Below are positions 1 to 7,813 of a stretch of DNA of 64,000 bases, piece after piece (position 1 is the first letter of the stretch; every line of letters starts with the position of its first letter). Made by a program: the position numbers and the translations under genes. The notes beneath the pieces were generated by a model. The model did not search any database and was not told where the DNA came from. It saw nothing but the letters and a program-made list of their open reading frames with translations. Origin of the DNA: Actinoplanes oblitus (lineage in GTDB: Bacteria; Actinomycetota; Actinomycetes; Mycobacteriales; Micromonosporaceae); NCBI RefSeq assembly GCF_030252345.1, contig NZ_CP126980.1, positions 1,503,501 through 1,567,500 on the forward strand, read 5' to 3'.

Positions 1-1
1 G

Positions 2-1240
2 TTCAAGGTGTCGGCGAGTGGAGGGACGGTCACCGTCGAGGCCGCCTGGTTCTCCACCGACCTCGGCGCGATCGGCACCACGTGGACGTTCTCCGGCACC
101 CCCGGCGCGCTGGCGTCCTGGCGCATGGCCACCAACACCGCCACCGCCGACGCGCTGTGGACACACATCTACGGCGTCACCGGGCTGGCCGACAACCTGC
201 AATCCAGCGCCGTCCAGAACGCGTTCGACGGCTACACCGGTGAGCTCGCGGGCAACCGCGCCGCCCGCCTTGCCACCGAAGAGGGTATCCCCCTGGTCCT
301 GATCGGCCCGGTCGGCACGAAGATGGGCCCGCAGCGGGCCGCGACGATCCTCGACCTGCTCCGCGAGTGCGAAACCACCAACCAGGGCGTGCTGTCCGAG
401 CGCGGCGCCGGCCTGGCGTACCTGAACCGGGTCGGGCTGTACAACCAGGTGCCGGTGATGACGCTCGACTTCAACGTCGGCCACGTCGCCGCACCGCCCG
501 AGCCGACCGACGACGATCTCCGGTTGAGAAACCGGATCCGGCTGTCGCGGCCGTCCGGGTCCGAGGTGACAGTGCAGGACGACACCTCGATCTCCCGGTC
601 CGGGGTCTACGCCGACGACGTCGAGGTCAACCTGGCCACCGACCCGCAGCTCACCGACCATGCCTGGTGGCGGCTGCACCTCGGCACCGTCGACGAGCCG
701 CGCTGGCCCCGGATCAGCCTCAACCTCGCCCGGAACCCGTCGCTGATCGGCGCCTGGTGCACGGTCCGGGTCGGCTCCCGGATCACCGTCGCCAACCCGC
801 CCGCGACCTTCGCCGGCCAGTCGCTCGACCTGATCGTCGAGGGCTGGACCGAGCGGCTCGGCCCGTACTCGTGGGACGTCGACCTGGTGTGCTCCCCGGC
901 CCGGCCATGGGACGTCGCCGTGTACGACTCCGCGGCCAGCCGCTACGACTCCCGGACCACCACGCTTGCGTCAACCGCCGCGGCCGGCGCCACCACGCTG
1001 GTGCTGACGATCACCAACCCGGCCGACGTCTGGTCCACCAAGGCGGCCAGCCAGCCGTACGACCTCGTGATCTCCGGCGAACGGGTCCGAGTGCCAGTCG
1101 GCGGGATGAGCACCGTCTCCGGCACGGGTCCGTACACGCAGACCATCACCGGCGCGACCCGGGCGATCAACGGCATCGCCAAGAGTCTGCCGGCCGGGTC
1201 CGAGGTCCACATCGCCACGCCCGGGCGCTACGCCCTCTGA
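2..1240 (+). CDS. Phage minor tail protein, 5' end cut by window edge
   Basis: The frame is open to the first base of the window, so the true start lies upstream; an internal GTG at 8 is the first possible start inside. At least 410 residues are visible. The protein is rich in Thr/Ala/Val beta-type sequence, with a C-terminal stretch (ITGATRAINGIAKSLPAGSE) of the kind seen in actinophage tail and baseplate proteins. No enzyme motif is visible. It precedes a second virion-like protein, an endolysin and holin-type genes in the same direction, the usual order at the end of a siphovirus late operon. The tail role is inferred mainly from this order. Confidence 0.6.
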   Translation, partial: FKVSASGGTVTVEAAWFSTDLGAIGTTWTFSGTPGALASWRMATNTATADALWTHIYGVTGLADNLQSSAVQNAFDGYTGELAGNRAARLATEEGIPLVLIGPVGTKMGPQRAATILDLLRECETTNQGVLSERGAGLAYLNRVGLYNQVPVMTLDFNVGHVAAPPEPTDDDLRLRNRIRLSRPSGSEVTVQDDTSISRSGVYADDVEVNLATDPQLTDHAWWRLHLGTVDEPRWPRISLNLARNPSLIGAWCTVRVGSRITVANPPATFAGQSLDLIVEGWTERLGPYSWDVDLVCSPARPWDVAVYDSAASRYDSRTTTLASTAAAGATTLVLTITNPADVWSTKAASQPYDLVISGERVRVPVGGMSTVSGTGPYTQTITGATRAINGIAKSLPAGSEVHIATPGRYAL

Positions 1241-1253
1241 CCTGGGAGGTCCC

Positions 1254-1730
1254 GTGCCCAACGCCGGCGACATCATCTTCGCGTCCGACTTCGAGTACCT
1301 GGTGGCGCAGTCCAGCTCCACCAGTAGCTCAGCGGCGATCGGCACGACGGAGACCGTGGTGGTGACGCTGCCGTCCGCCACGTACCTGGCCGGGTGTGCC
1401 TACCGGGTCAAGGTCACCGGCGGCCTCGTCATGTCCACGACGACCGCCCCGGCCGGCTGGAACCTACGCAAGACCAGCACGGCGGGAACGGCCGTCATCC
1501 AGTGGCCGCGGTCCCCGGCCGTCGGTACCACCCTCGCCGTCGACATCGGCCTGTCCGAGCGGTACTTCGTCGTCGGGGCATCCGACGTGACCACCGTGCT
1601 GGTGCTGTCGACCGTCGCCACGGCCGGCGCGACCGTGACCCACGCGGCCAGCGCGCAGTACCCACGCGGCGTGGACATCCACTTCGTCGGCCCGTCATCG
1701 AAGTGGCCGAACGCCGTCGTCCTGAGCTGA
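1254..1730 (+). CDS. Small virion-type protein of unknown function
   Basis: 158 residues with a GTG start 13 bases after the tail gene; GGGAGGT just upstream serves as ribosome binding site. The sequence is Thr/Val/Ala-rich, predicted mostly beta, with no signal peptide, membrane segment or Cys pattern. It sits between a tail protein and the endolysin and probably forms part of the tail tip, fibre or decoration. I do not recognise a named family; the virion assignment rests on position and composition. Confidence 0.55.
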   Translation: MPNAGDIIFASDFEYLVAQSSSTSSSAAIGTTETVVVTLPSATYLAGCAYRVKVTGGLVMSTTTAPAGWNLRKTSTAGTAVIQWPRSPAVGTTLAVDIGLSERYFVVGASDVTTVLVLSTVATAGATVTHAASAQYPRGVDIHFVGPSSKWPNAVVLS

Positions 1731-1742
1731 TCGGAGACCCTC

Positions 1743-2615
1743 ATGGCCACCAACAACCCGGCGAACATCCTCGCGGTCCGCGCCCTGCTGATGAAGCCGC
1801 TCGGACTCAGCGCTGTCGAGCTGGGCATCAAGGGCAACGTCGCGCACGTGAAGTCCGGCTCGTCGTACCACCTCGGCATCGGCGACCTGCGCAGCGACTC
1901 GTACTCCCTGATCGAATCGAGCCGGGACGGCCGGTACGCCACCGACGACGCCGCCGCGCTCGACATCGGCTACTTCAACATCACCGTGCGGGGAAAGCGG
2001 CACACGCTGCGGACCTTCAACGCGTGGATGGTCCGCCAGCTCGAAGCTGGCACCGACGACACCCGGGATATCCGCGAGTTCATCTACTCCACCGACGGTG
2101 AGACGGTGCACCGCTGGGACCGGCTGAAACGGCGCACGACCGGCGACCTGTCGCACACCGGGCACTCACACGTGTCGTGGTTCCGCGACGCGATCAAGGG
2201 GGGCCGCGACCTCACCGCGGTGTTCCGCCGCTACCTGACTGAGATCGGACTACTGGAGGACGACATGCCCAGCATCGACGAGATCCGCAAGGTCATGCGT
2301 GACGAGCTGCACGGCTGGACCGAGGAGGACCCCGACTCCACCAAGAACCCGAAGGGGCAGGGCAGGGTCGGCGGCTGGATCCGGATGTTCGAGCAGCGCG
2401 CCCGCAACCGGCACGCCCAGCTCCTGGCGGCGATCACCGGCAAGGACGTCGACGAGCAGGCGGTGGCGGCCGCCGTGCTGGCCGGGCTGACGCCGGCCCG
2501 CCTCGGTGCCGCGATCACCGCGGCCGGCCTGACCCCGCAGACGCTCGCCGCGGCGATCCCGGCGGGGCTGGCCAGCGAGGTGGTCAACGAGCTGCGCGAT
2601 CGGCTCGCGGCGTGA
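1743..2615 (+). CDS. Phage endolysin, M15-like peptidase domain
   Basis: 290 residues. Residues 1-150 carry a zinc-peptidase pattern typical of actinophage lysins of the D-Ala-D-Ala carboxypeptidase-like class: H43 in SSYHLG, D74 in AALDIG and H143 in HSHVSW are the likely metal ligands. Such enzymes cut the stem peptides of peptidoglycan to release phage. Residues from about 165 form a linker and an Ala-rich helical tail (AVAAAVLAGLTPARLGAAIT), perhaps for oligomerisation or wall binding. There is no signal peptide, so export should depend on a holin, consistent with the membrane genes that follow. The exact bond cut cannot be told from sequence. Confidence 0.72.
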   Translation: MATNNPANILAVRALLMKPLGLSAVELGIKGNVAHVKSGSSYHLGIGDLRSDSYSLIESSRDGRYATDDAAALDIGYFNITVRGKRHTLRTFNAWMVRQLEAGTDDTRDIREFIYSTDGETVHRWDRLKRRTTGDLSHTGHSHVSWFRDAIKGGRDLTAVFRRYLTEIGLLEDDMPSIDEIRKVMRDELHGWTEEDPDSTKNPKGQGRVGGWIRMFEQRARNRHAQLLAAITGKDVDEQAVAAAVLAGLTPARLGAAITAAGLTPQTLAAAIPAGLASEVVNELRDRLAA

Positions 2616-2655
2616 GCGTAGCCCAGCCCGGCTCGGGGAAGGGTAAGGCGTATGC

Positions 2656-2949
2656 ATGAGCACACGGCGCACCTCTCGGCCACGTCGTGGACGCCCGTCC
2701 GGCTGGACGCTCTTCAAAGACATCACGGTCTACCTGGGCGGGTGGGGGCTCATCTGGCACCAGGCCCTGCTCGTCCGGCCGGCCGATTTCAATCTGACCC
2801 TGACGCTGGTGGGCGCGGCGCTGATCGGGGTGCCGGGCGCGAGCCAGCTGCTGGCCGCGCGTACCGGTGGCTCGCCGTCGCCGGATCCGCCGGAGGACTC
2901 GGAGCCGTCGCCGCTCTCATCGCCGAGCGGCTCGGGGGCTGACCGATGA
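2656..2949 (+). CDS. Holin-like small membrane protein
   Basis: 97 residues. A basic N-terminus (STRRTSRPRRGR) is followed by two hydrophobic stretches, about 20-45 and 50-70, and then a Pro/Ser-rich tail. Size, topology and position directly after the endolysin fit a class II-type holin or lysis accessory protein. It overlaps the next gene by ATGA, so the two are translationally coupled. Holins have little conserved sequence, so the call rests on topology and place. Confidence 0.55.
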   Translation: MSTRRTSRPRRGRPSGWTLFKDITVYLGGWGLIWHQALLVRPADFNLTLTLVGAALIGVPGASQLLAARTGGSPSPDPPEDSEPSPLSSPSGSGADR

Positions 2950-3200
2950 CCATCAACGAGGTCGACGCCCAGCGCCGCGGCTACTACTGGGTGGCCATCC
3001 TGGCGTCAAGCATGGCTACCGGTACCGCCGCGGTGGCGATCAGCTTGCACGCGCAGGCGGAGTCCGAGCGCAAGCTCTGCGGCATTGTCATAACGCAGGA
3101 CGAGGCCTGGTCGTCTTCGACCCCGACCACGGTCACCGGCCGGCGGGTGGCCGAGGCGATGCGTCAGCTGCGGCGGGACCTAGGTTGTCGTGCGGAATAG
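2946..3200 (+). CDS. Small membrane-anchored lysis-cassette protein
   Basis: 84 residues. One N-terminal membrane segment (YYWVAILASSMATGTAAVAIS) is followed by an extracytoplasmic part with a TTVTGRRVAEAMRQLRRDLGC tail. Small proteins of this shape, with a conserved Cys before and at the end of the outer domain, are common next to endolysin genes of actinophages. A spanin-like or holin-partner role is possible but unproven. It starts inside the stop of the upstream gene. Confidence 0.55.
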   Translation: MTINEVDAQRRGYYWVAILASSMATGTAAVAISLHAQAESERKLCGIVITQDEAWSSSTPTTVTGRRVAEAMRQLRRDLGCRAE

Positions 3201-3253
3201 CATTATTCGGACGGTGATAATGCTGCTGGCGCTGACCGGTCAGAAGCGAGCAT

Positions 3254-3811
3254 CTAGCGAACTCGCTGAACGTCAACGTGTCCGATTTCTTGTTTTGATT
3301 CAGGCAAATCACGCATGCCGGGGTATTTTTTGGACTTGGCAGCTTCAATATTGTACTGACTGAATGCGTACTGCGTGGCATCATCTGCCATGACGGCAAT
3401 TATCCGAAAGTGTTTCACCGCACCTGAAGATCCTTTTGCGTCGCCCACCCAGTACGGGCATCGGAAATCGCCGTCATCCGCCGGCGCACAGGGTCGGTCG
3501 CTCGGATGGTAAACGTTGCCGTCATCGATAGCCTGGGTCACGAACCAGAGGATTTTATCCTTAGGTGGATTGTGAACCTTTCCGGCGAGCATGATCTCGT
3601 GCGGTACGGGACCAGGGAGGGGGTTACTGATATCAATTCTCGGCTCATTGCCGAGCACTTTATCGATCTTCCCGCTCCACCAGGATTGGGATGCCATCGT
3701 GCTAATCAAGGTGACAACTGCAGTCAAGAAGGCGATGACCGCCGTCCGAAAATCCCACGCGGAGGACCGGTTCGGCGCTGCAGTGGCGCTGCTGGACTGG
3801 AGGGTAGTCAT
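3254..3811 (-). CDS. Membrane-anchored protein, candidate lysogenic-conversion gene
   Basis: 185 residues from the ATG at 3811, preceded by AAGGCGG; the frame stays open further upstream to 3979, but that extension lacks a good ribosome site. One membrane helix at about 20-42 is followed by a roughly 140-residue outer domain containing a probable Cys pair (RPCAP and FRCPYWVG). Base composition is clearly lower in GC than the neighbours, and the gene runs against the phage late genes between two holin-type cassettes. Both are usual signs of a moron gene expressed in the lysogen. The family is not recognised; superinfection exclusion is only one possible role. Confidence 0.6.
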   Translation of the reverse strand: MTTLQSSSATAAPNRSSAWDFRTAVIAFLTAVVTLISTMASQSWWSGKIDKVLGNEPRIDISNPLPGPVPHEIMLAGKVHNPPKDKILWFVTQAIDDGNVYHPSDRPCAPADDGDFRCPYWVGDAKGSSGAVKHFRIIAVMADDATQYAFSQYNIEAAKSKKYPGMRDLPESKQEIGHVDVQRVR

Positions 3812-4053
3812 TGCATGATCCGCCTTATCGAAAGATCCTAGGGGCGGTCTAAGTAGAACACGGGAGCGCAACCAGCGCCTCAGTTGGAAGCTATCGGCGC
3901 TGCGCTCGGATGAATGAATGACCTCAGGCTGTCGAGATGAAAGGTTCTCATTCATCTTAGAAGCTTGTCGATCTTGCATCTGCTCATGACGGGTGGAAGA
4001 AACTCACCCCGGAACGGCACCGGCACCATTCCCATCACTTCCAGGAGGTCATC

Positions 4054-4263
4054 ATGCTCGCTCGTGTCCGCAAGGCCGTCGTGGCTGGCGTCGGAGCCGG
4101 GGTCGCCGCCGGCGTCGGCGCGCTCGCCACCTCGGGCGCGCTCACCCGCGAAGAATTCAGTAAGGCGCTCGGCGTAGCCCTGGTCGCCGCGGGCGGCACC
4201 GCTTGGGCGACCTGGCGCGTCCCGAACGCCAAGGCGCCGGCGCTTCCGGCCGTCGCCGAGTGA
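4054..4263 (+). CDS. Small membrane protein, holin-like
   Basis: 69 residues with a strong AGGAGG site nine bases upstream. A basic start is followed by a Gly/Ala/Val-rich membrane helix (residues 9-28), a short polar piece (SGALTREEFSK), a second helix (38-56) and a short tail. Such two-helix proteins are widespread among actinophages and annotated as holins or membrane proteins. The stop overlaps the GTG of the next gene. With 2656-2949 this makes two holin-type cassettes either side of the reverse-strand moron. Confidence 0.55.
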   Translation: MLARVRKAVVAGVGAGVAAGVGALATSGALTREEFSKALGVALVAAGGTAWATWRVPNAKAPALPAVAE

Positions 4264-4511
4264 GCGCCTGGACCTGGGCCTGGCTCGCCTGGGGCGCGAT
4301 CTTCTGCGCCATCGAGGGCATGGCCCTGTTCAACAGCCGGTCCGGCGACACTCTGTCCGAGCATGCCTGGGCCTGGCTCGGCTACGCCGCCACCGGCCAG
4401 GGCCCGCAGGAGCTGCGGCGGCCGTCCGGCTGGACCCGGCTGCGGCGTTTCCTGCTGCTGGCCGGGCTCGCCTGGCTGGTTGTACACCTGCTCACCGGCG
4501 GTGTCTTCTAG
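4260..4511 (+). CDS. Small membrane protein of the prophage
   Basis: 83 residues with a GTG start overlapping the upstream stop (GTGA). The Trp-rich N-terminal helix (SAWTWAWLAWGAIFCAIEGMAL) and a C-terminal helix (FLLLAGLAWLVVHLLTGGVF) flank a polar loop, so both ends are probably membrane-embedded. Function is unknown; the pairing with 4054-4263 suggests a role in lysis or envelope modification. It converges on a small reverse-strand frame at 4508. Confidence 0.55.
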   Translation: MSAWTWAWLAWGAIFCAIEGMALFNSRSGDTLSEHAWAWLGYAATGQGPQELRRPSGWTRLRRFLLLAGLAWLVVHLLTGGVF

Positions 4512-4687
4512 AACCAGGCCCGCGCCTCAGCGGCTGCAAGCCGGGCCACATCGTCGACCGACAGCCGCGGCACGCCGTCCTCGTCGACGAGCGCCACCAT
4601 CCCCTCGCCGGTCTCGCACCCGGCCCGTACCTGATGGTCGAGCACCGCGATCAGCCGCGCGGCGATCCGCGCCTGCAAGTCGTCCAT
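4508..4687 (-). CDS. Short hypothetical protein
   Basis: 59 residues from the ATG at 4687. The predicted protein is acidic and helical (MDDLQARIAARLIAVLDHQV, then SVDDVARLAAAEARAWF), with normal amino-acid composition. The ribosome site is poor. It sits just downstream of a hairpin that probably ends the preceding reverse-strand gene, so it would need its own promoter. No family recognised. Confidence 0.35.
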   Translation of the reverse strand: MDDLQARIAARLIAVLDHQVRAGCETGEGMVALVDEDGVPRLSVDDVARLAAAEARAWF

Positions 4688-4717
4688 CGGCCGACCGTAC
4701 GCCGACCCAACGACAAC

Positions 4718-4753
4718 GCGCCCCGCCTGTGGACAACCCACGGGGCGGGGCGC
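4718..4753 (-). terminator. Hairpin ending the 4770-5309 gene
   Basis: GCGCCCCGCC at 4718-4727 pairs with GGCGGGGCGC at 4744-4753, extended inward by TGTGG/CCCAC around a short loop. It lies 17 bases past the stop of the reverse-strand gene 4770-5309. There is no long T run, as is common in actinobacteria. Confidence 0.6.
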
Positions 4754-4769
4754 TTCAGCGTGTCCGCGG

Positions 4770-5309
4770 TCAGCCGTTGCAGTCCCGGACCGCTTTGCCG
4801 TACGCCGGGTCCGCCGCCACCTCGCCCTTCGCCGCCCGGTACTTCTTGCCGCCGACACCCCATCCGGCCGGCGCCCCGGTGCTGGCGTCTACCTGGTAGA
4901 GCACCGAGCCGTCCGCGCAGTTCGACGCGCCGACGAACTGGATCCCGCCGCTGGCGTCCTTGCAGCCATCCTTCAGCTTCGAAGCGTCGATGACGTTGCC
5001 CGGCACGAACACCTCCGCGCACGCGGGCGCTGCGTTCGCCGCGGCCACCGCTGACTGGACCGTCTGCACCTGCTGGCTGTCCGCGGCCGTTGGATCGTCG
5101 GACCGCTTGAGGAAGAGCCAGCCGGTGCCAGCCACCGCGATGATGCCGACGACGAGCGCGACCCAGAGAACCGGGCTGGTGCGGCGCGGCTGCTGGCCGG
5201 GCGGGCTGTCTCGGGGCTCGTATCGGCCGCTGTACCCGCTCGACGAGTGGCTCTCGTAGCCGCCCCCGCCGGGCGAGAACCAGCTACCACCCGACCCTGG
5301 ACTCGACAT
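4770..5309 (-). CDS. Membrane-anchored protein with Cys-containing outer domain
   Basis: 179 residues; GGGAG precedes the ATG. A Gly/Ser/Tyr-rich cytoplasmic head (1-45) leads into one membrane helix (about 46-67), then an outer domain with four Cys (APACAE, KDGCKD, ASNCAD, VRDCNG) that could form two disulfides. This LppU/SCO3897-like layout is common among actinobacterial proteins of unknown role. It is monocistronic, with its own terminator. It may be host backbone or prophage cargo; the sequence does not decide. Confidence 0.65.
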   Translation of the reverse strand: MSSPGSGGSWFSPGGGGYESHSSSGYSGRYEPRDSPPGQQPRRTSPVLWVALVVGIIAVAGTGWLFLKRSDDPTAADSQQVQTVQSAVAAANAAPACAEVFVPGNVIDASKLKDGCKDASGGIQFVGASNCADGSVLYQVDASTGAPAGWGVGGKKYRAAKGEVAADPAYGKAVRDCNG

Positions 5310-5413
5310 CGTGATCTCCCTGACTCCGCGTCTGCTCCAGGTTTATACCGCAGCGCAAGGGGTTGCGGGGTCGAGTGTGGATGATCGGCGTCGATTTCCA
5401 TCCGATCGTCTGA

Positions 5414-5746
5414 TCAGGCAGGTGCATCCGTGGCATCGAGGACCCACTGGACGTAGGCAGGGTTCGCCGCGATCACCGGCAGGGCGATGATGCATGGGAC
5501 GTCGTACGGATGGTGGTCCTTGGCGTAGTCGACGATGCTCGGCACGAGACTTGTGCGGGTGTGCAGGGCAACGCGGGCCTCGGGCTCGTCCTGGACATCG
5601 CCCTCCCATCGGTAAATCGACCGGATCTGGGTGACGGTCTGGCCGCAGGCCGCTAGGCGAGCTGTCACGAGGCCGCGGGTGAACTCGACAACCTGGTCCT
5701 CGGTCGGGCCGGTGATGATCACTTCGGAGATCTCAGTGTCGCTCAT
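5414..5746 (-). CDS. cutA: CutA1-family divalent-ion tolerance protein
   Basis: 110 residues, the full length of the family. Family hallmarks are clear: an N-terminal strand IITGPTEDQVVEFTRGLV, the central YRWEGDVQDEPEARVALHTR and the C-terminal HPYDVPCIIALPV followed by YVQWV. CutA1 forms a ferredoxin-like trimer; despite its name, the link to copper tolerance is indirect. Its start lies within the end of the XRE regulator gene (overlap 5733-5746), so the two form one operon. A cutA gene coupled to a phage-type regulator between prophage genes is unusual. Confidence 0.88.
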   Translation of the reverse strand: MSDTEISEVIITGPTEDQVVEFTRGLVTARLAACGQTVTQIRSIYRWEGDVQDEPEARVALHTRTSLVPSIVDYAKDHHPYDVPCIIALPVIAANPAYVQWVLDATDAPA

Positions 5747-6350
5747 GCGTTGGAGCCTTCCCTTCTTTCAGCTGGTTGACCAGCGCGATGGCCTCATCCT
5801 CGGTGCGTGCCATGGCGCTCCACCCACTGATGATCGGGCCGTCGTAGCTGAGGCCCACCCATCGGCCGGTCATCTGGATGCCATGTTGGTGAAGAACGAA
5901 ATACATCGTCCCCTTCGAGCGGACGGCGCCTTCATCCGCGACGTACCAGCCCATGAGGATCTCGTTGTCCCAGATCCTCATTTCGCCTCGCCAGAGGTAG
6001 CCGCCTTCTTCGAAGGCATGGGTGCCGCGTGTGACAGCGGCGATGTCGAGGGAGTCGCCAGTTTGACGGATGTGCGCCTGGTGCGAGCTCAAGATTTCAC
6101 GGCCCTTGTTCCAGGTCTGCCAGCATGCCCACCAGTTGCCCGAGACGTCGACTCGCTGGGTCGGCTCGCCGGCGAGTTCGTCAAGGGAGATGCGTAGAGC
6201 CTTTGCGATGGCGTTAGCGATGGGCAGGGTCGGTTGTCCTTCGCCTGCCTCGTAGCGCCTGATCTGCCGCGTGTCTACGCCAGCGAGTGCAGCCAGGTCA
6301 GCCTGCGTTAGTCCCAGCTCTGCTCGGCGCTGCCGGATGATCTCTGACAT
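5733..6350 (-). CDS. XRE-family regulator with beta-rich C-terminal domain
   Basis: 205 residues from the ATG at 6350, chosen because it sits just ahead of the helix-turn-helix and follows GGGGGTGGAG; the frame extends to 6494 without a better start. Residues 1-60 are a Cro/CI helix-turn-helix (LGLTQADLAALAGVDTRQIR). The rest is Trp-rich and beta-predicted (GNWWACW, GGYLWRGEMRIWDNE, GRWVGLSYDG), resembling a lipocalin-like ligand barrel; that fold is inferred. Upstream lie three copies of a CATAGGAC box. It probably represses its own operon and the divergent small genes starting near 6681. Confidence 0.75.
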   Translation of the reverse strand: MSEIIRQRRAELGLTQADLAALAGVDTRQIRRYEAGEGQPTLPIANAIAKALRISLDELAGEPTQRVDVSGNWWACWQTWNKGREILSSHQAHIRQTGDSLDIAAVTRGTHAFEEGGYLWRGEMRIWDNEILMGWYVADEGAVRSKGTMYFVLHQHGIQMTGRWVGLSYDGPIISGWSAMARTEDEAIALVNQLKEGKAPTHERH

Positions 6351-6418
6351 CTCCACCCCCACATCCTCCGAGGCGGGGTGCGGGGGATTCAACGGGGGTC
6401 CGGACGGCTCCGAGCGGC

Positions 6419-6506
6419 CATAGGACGAATGCGTCCTTGACATAGGACGAATATAGCCGCATGGTGGGGACGGGAACGCCCTGTTACCGGACAAGATAGT
6501 CCTATG
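6419..6506. promoter_or_regulatory. Repeated operator boxes upstream of the XRE gene
   Basis: CATAGGACGAAT occurs at 6419-6430 and again at 6441-6452, 22 bases apart, about two helical turns. An inverted copy of the core, GTCCTATG, is at 6499-6506. AGGACG-aatg-CGTCCT within the first box is itself an inverted repeat. The region between 6351 and 6680 contains no supported gene. The boxes are the likely binding sites of the adjacent XRE regulator controlling both directions. Confidence 0.55.
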
Positions 6507-6680
6507 GGTGGCCCATCAAGCGCGGCGACGCGCAGGTGGTCAGGGTCCTCACTCCCGATCGCGAGGCCTGCCCGTCGTCGCCCTTAGCGCGGTGGCGGCC
6601 GGTACTCGATGTGATCACGCCCCTTATCGGGTGGCCGTCCGCCACCGCCTTGGATCCCGGAGCGGCTCAGGGCGGAGGCG

Positions 6681-6851
6681 ATGGGTATGCGCAGCACGGT
6701 GATCGAGCACGGCCGGTGCCGGCGATGGCGGCGGTGCCGCCCGTGGGTGGTCGGCTGCCGATGCGGGGTGGACGCGTACCCCTGCCCGGCCGAGCGTCAC
6801 CGTGCCCAGCAGGCCGGCCGGCTCCGGGTCATCTCCGTTCGCGGGTTCTAG
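6681..6851 (+). CDS. Small Cys/Arg-rich protein
   Basis: 56 residues. GGAGG lies five bases before the ATG. Residues 11-40 hold five Cys spaced C-x5-C-x6-C-x-C-x7-C, ending in DAYPCPAERHRAQQ, which suggests a compact zinc-binding unit. The stop is ten bases before the next start, so it begins the run of coupled small genes 6681-8250. Proteins of this look occur in actinobacterial integrative elements and phages; function unknown. Confidence 0.55.
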   Translation: MGMRSTVIEHGRCRRWRRCRPWVVGCRCGVDAYPCPAERHRAQQAGRLRVISVRGF

Positions 6852-6861
6852 GGGAGGATCG

Positions 6862-7215
6862 ATGGAGCGACGTGACTATCCGGCCGGGGTGATCTTCCAC
6901 GCGCCGCACTGCATCGAGGGAGGCAACTCCCCGGCGGTCGAGATCGACATCGCCATGAGGACGTACCCGTCGCACCAGCTGCACTTCTGTTTCGGCGGTG
7001 TCATCCCAGCGGAGCTGGAGGGCATGGCGCCGCAGGACATCGTGCCCTTTGTCACCGTCGAACAGGTCGAGTACGGCCGCCACGAGTACCAGCCGTCGGA
7101 CCGGTGGCCGGACGACGCGGTCCGGGCGCTGTGCCGCGTGTGCCAGGGCACTCACGGAGACGCCGCACCCAGCGGGCCGGCGCCGCAGCCGCCGCTGCGC
7201 GGGCAGGTGGTCTGA
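6862..7215 (+). CDS. Hypothetical mobile-element protein
   Basis: 117 residues from the ATG at 6862, preceded by GGGGAGG. The sequence contains HAPHCIEGG, HQLHFCFGG and a late CRVCQGTHGD, a pattern of Cys and His that could bind metal. The C-terminus is Pro/Gln-rich and disordered. Its stop overlaps the next start (TGATG). The family is not recognised; position places it in the small-gene operon of the element. Confidence 0.6.
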   Translation: MERRDYPAGVIFHAPHCIEGGNSPAVEIDIAMRTYPSHQLHFCFGGVIPAELEGMAPQDIVPFVTVEQVEYGRHEYQPSDRWPDDAVRALCRVCQGTHGDAAPSGPAPQPPLRGQVV

Positions 7216-7484
7216 TGCTGCCTCGCTCCGGGGATGTCATCCATGTGACCAGGGCGGCGAGCGTTCAGTTCGCCGAGCCGATCCTGTTCCGGGTCATCCG
7301 GGTGCAGAACTGGTCGACGTACGAGGGCTGGGTGTGGCTCGACGGCTACGAGCTGAACTCGGCCGGCAACGCCCTAGAACGCCGCTCCATCTTCGTGCAG
7401 GTCAAAGGCCTTGTTACGGCGGGTTCGCGGTCAGTCAGCAGCCGCCACCCGCATGACGTCCGCTCGACTCGGGCGGCGGCCTGA
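7215..7484 (+). CDS. Hypothetical mobile-element protein
   Basis: 89 residues, starting at the ATG that overlaps the previous stop. The first two thirds read as a small beta-barrel (GDVIHVTRAASVQF, ILFRVIRV, WVWLDGYEL, ERRSIFVQV), and the tail is Arg/Ala-rich. It overlaps the next gene by TGATG. No family recognised; translational coupling to its neighbours supports that it is real. Confidence 0.6.
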   Translation: MLPRSGDVIHVTRAASVQFAEPILFRVIRVQNWSTYEGWVWLDGYELNSAGNALERRSIFVQVKGLVTAGSRSVSSRHPHDVRSTRAAA

Positions 7485-7813
7485 TGACCTCCGAGATCGA
7501 CCGTGAGTCGCTGCTGTGGCGCAACCGGCGCCTCCAGGCCGAGCAGGAAGGCTGGCCACCGGAGCGCCTTGAGGAGATCGCCGACCTGGAGCGGCGGTTT
7601 CCGGACTGGTACGTGAGCTGGCGGGAAGGACAGGATGGCCGGCCCGGATGGGAGCAACCGGCCGGCTACTACATCCGGCGTCGCGCTCGGCGGGACTTCG
7701 AGCCGGCCGCTTACGCCGCCACGGCCGCCGATGTGCCGGCGGCGATCCAGGACTTCGAGGATCAACTGGAACGGGCGCGCTGGGAGGGGCGGCGACTGTG
7801 GATCGCTCGCTGA
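7484..7813 (+). CDS. Hypothetical mobile-element protein
   Basis: 109 residues. The protein is charged and rich in Trp and Arg, largely helical (NRRLQAEQEGWPPERLEEIADLERRFPDWYVSWREG and a C-terminal FEDQLERARWEGRR). Such short helical proteins are typical of phage and integrative-element operons. It starts within the stop of 7215-7484, and its last 16 bases overlap the start of the next gene. Confidence 0.6.
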   Translation: MTSEIDRESLLWRNRRLQAEQEGWPPERLEEIADLERRFPDWYVSWREGQDGRPGWEQPAGYYIRRRARRDFEPAAYAATAADVPAAIQDFEDQLERARWEGRRLWIAR

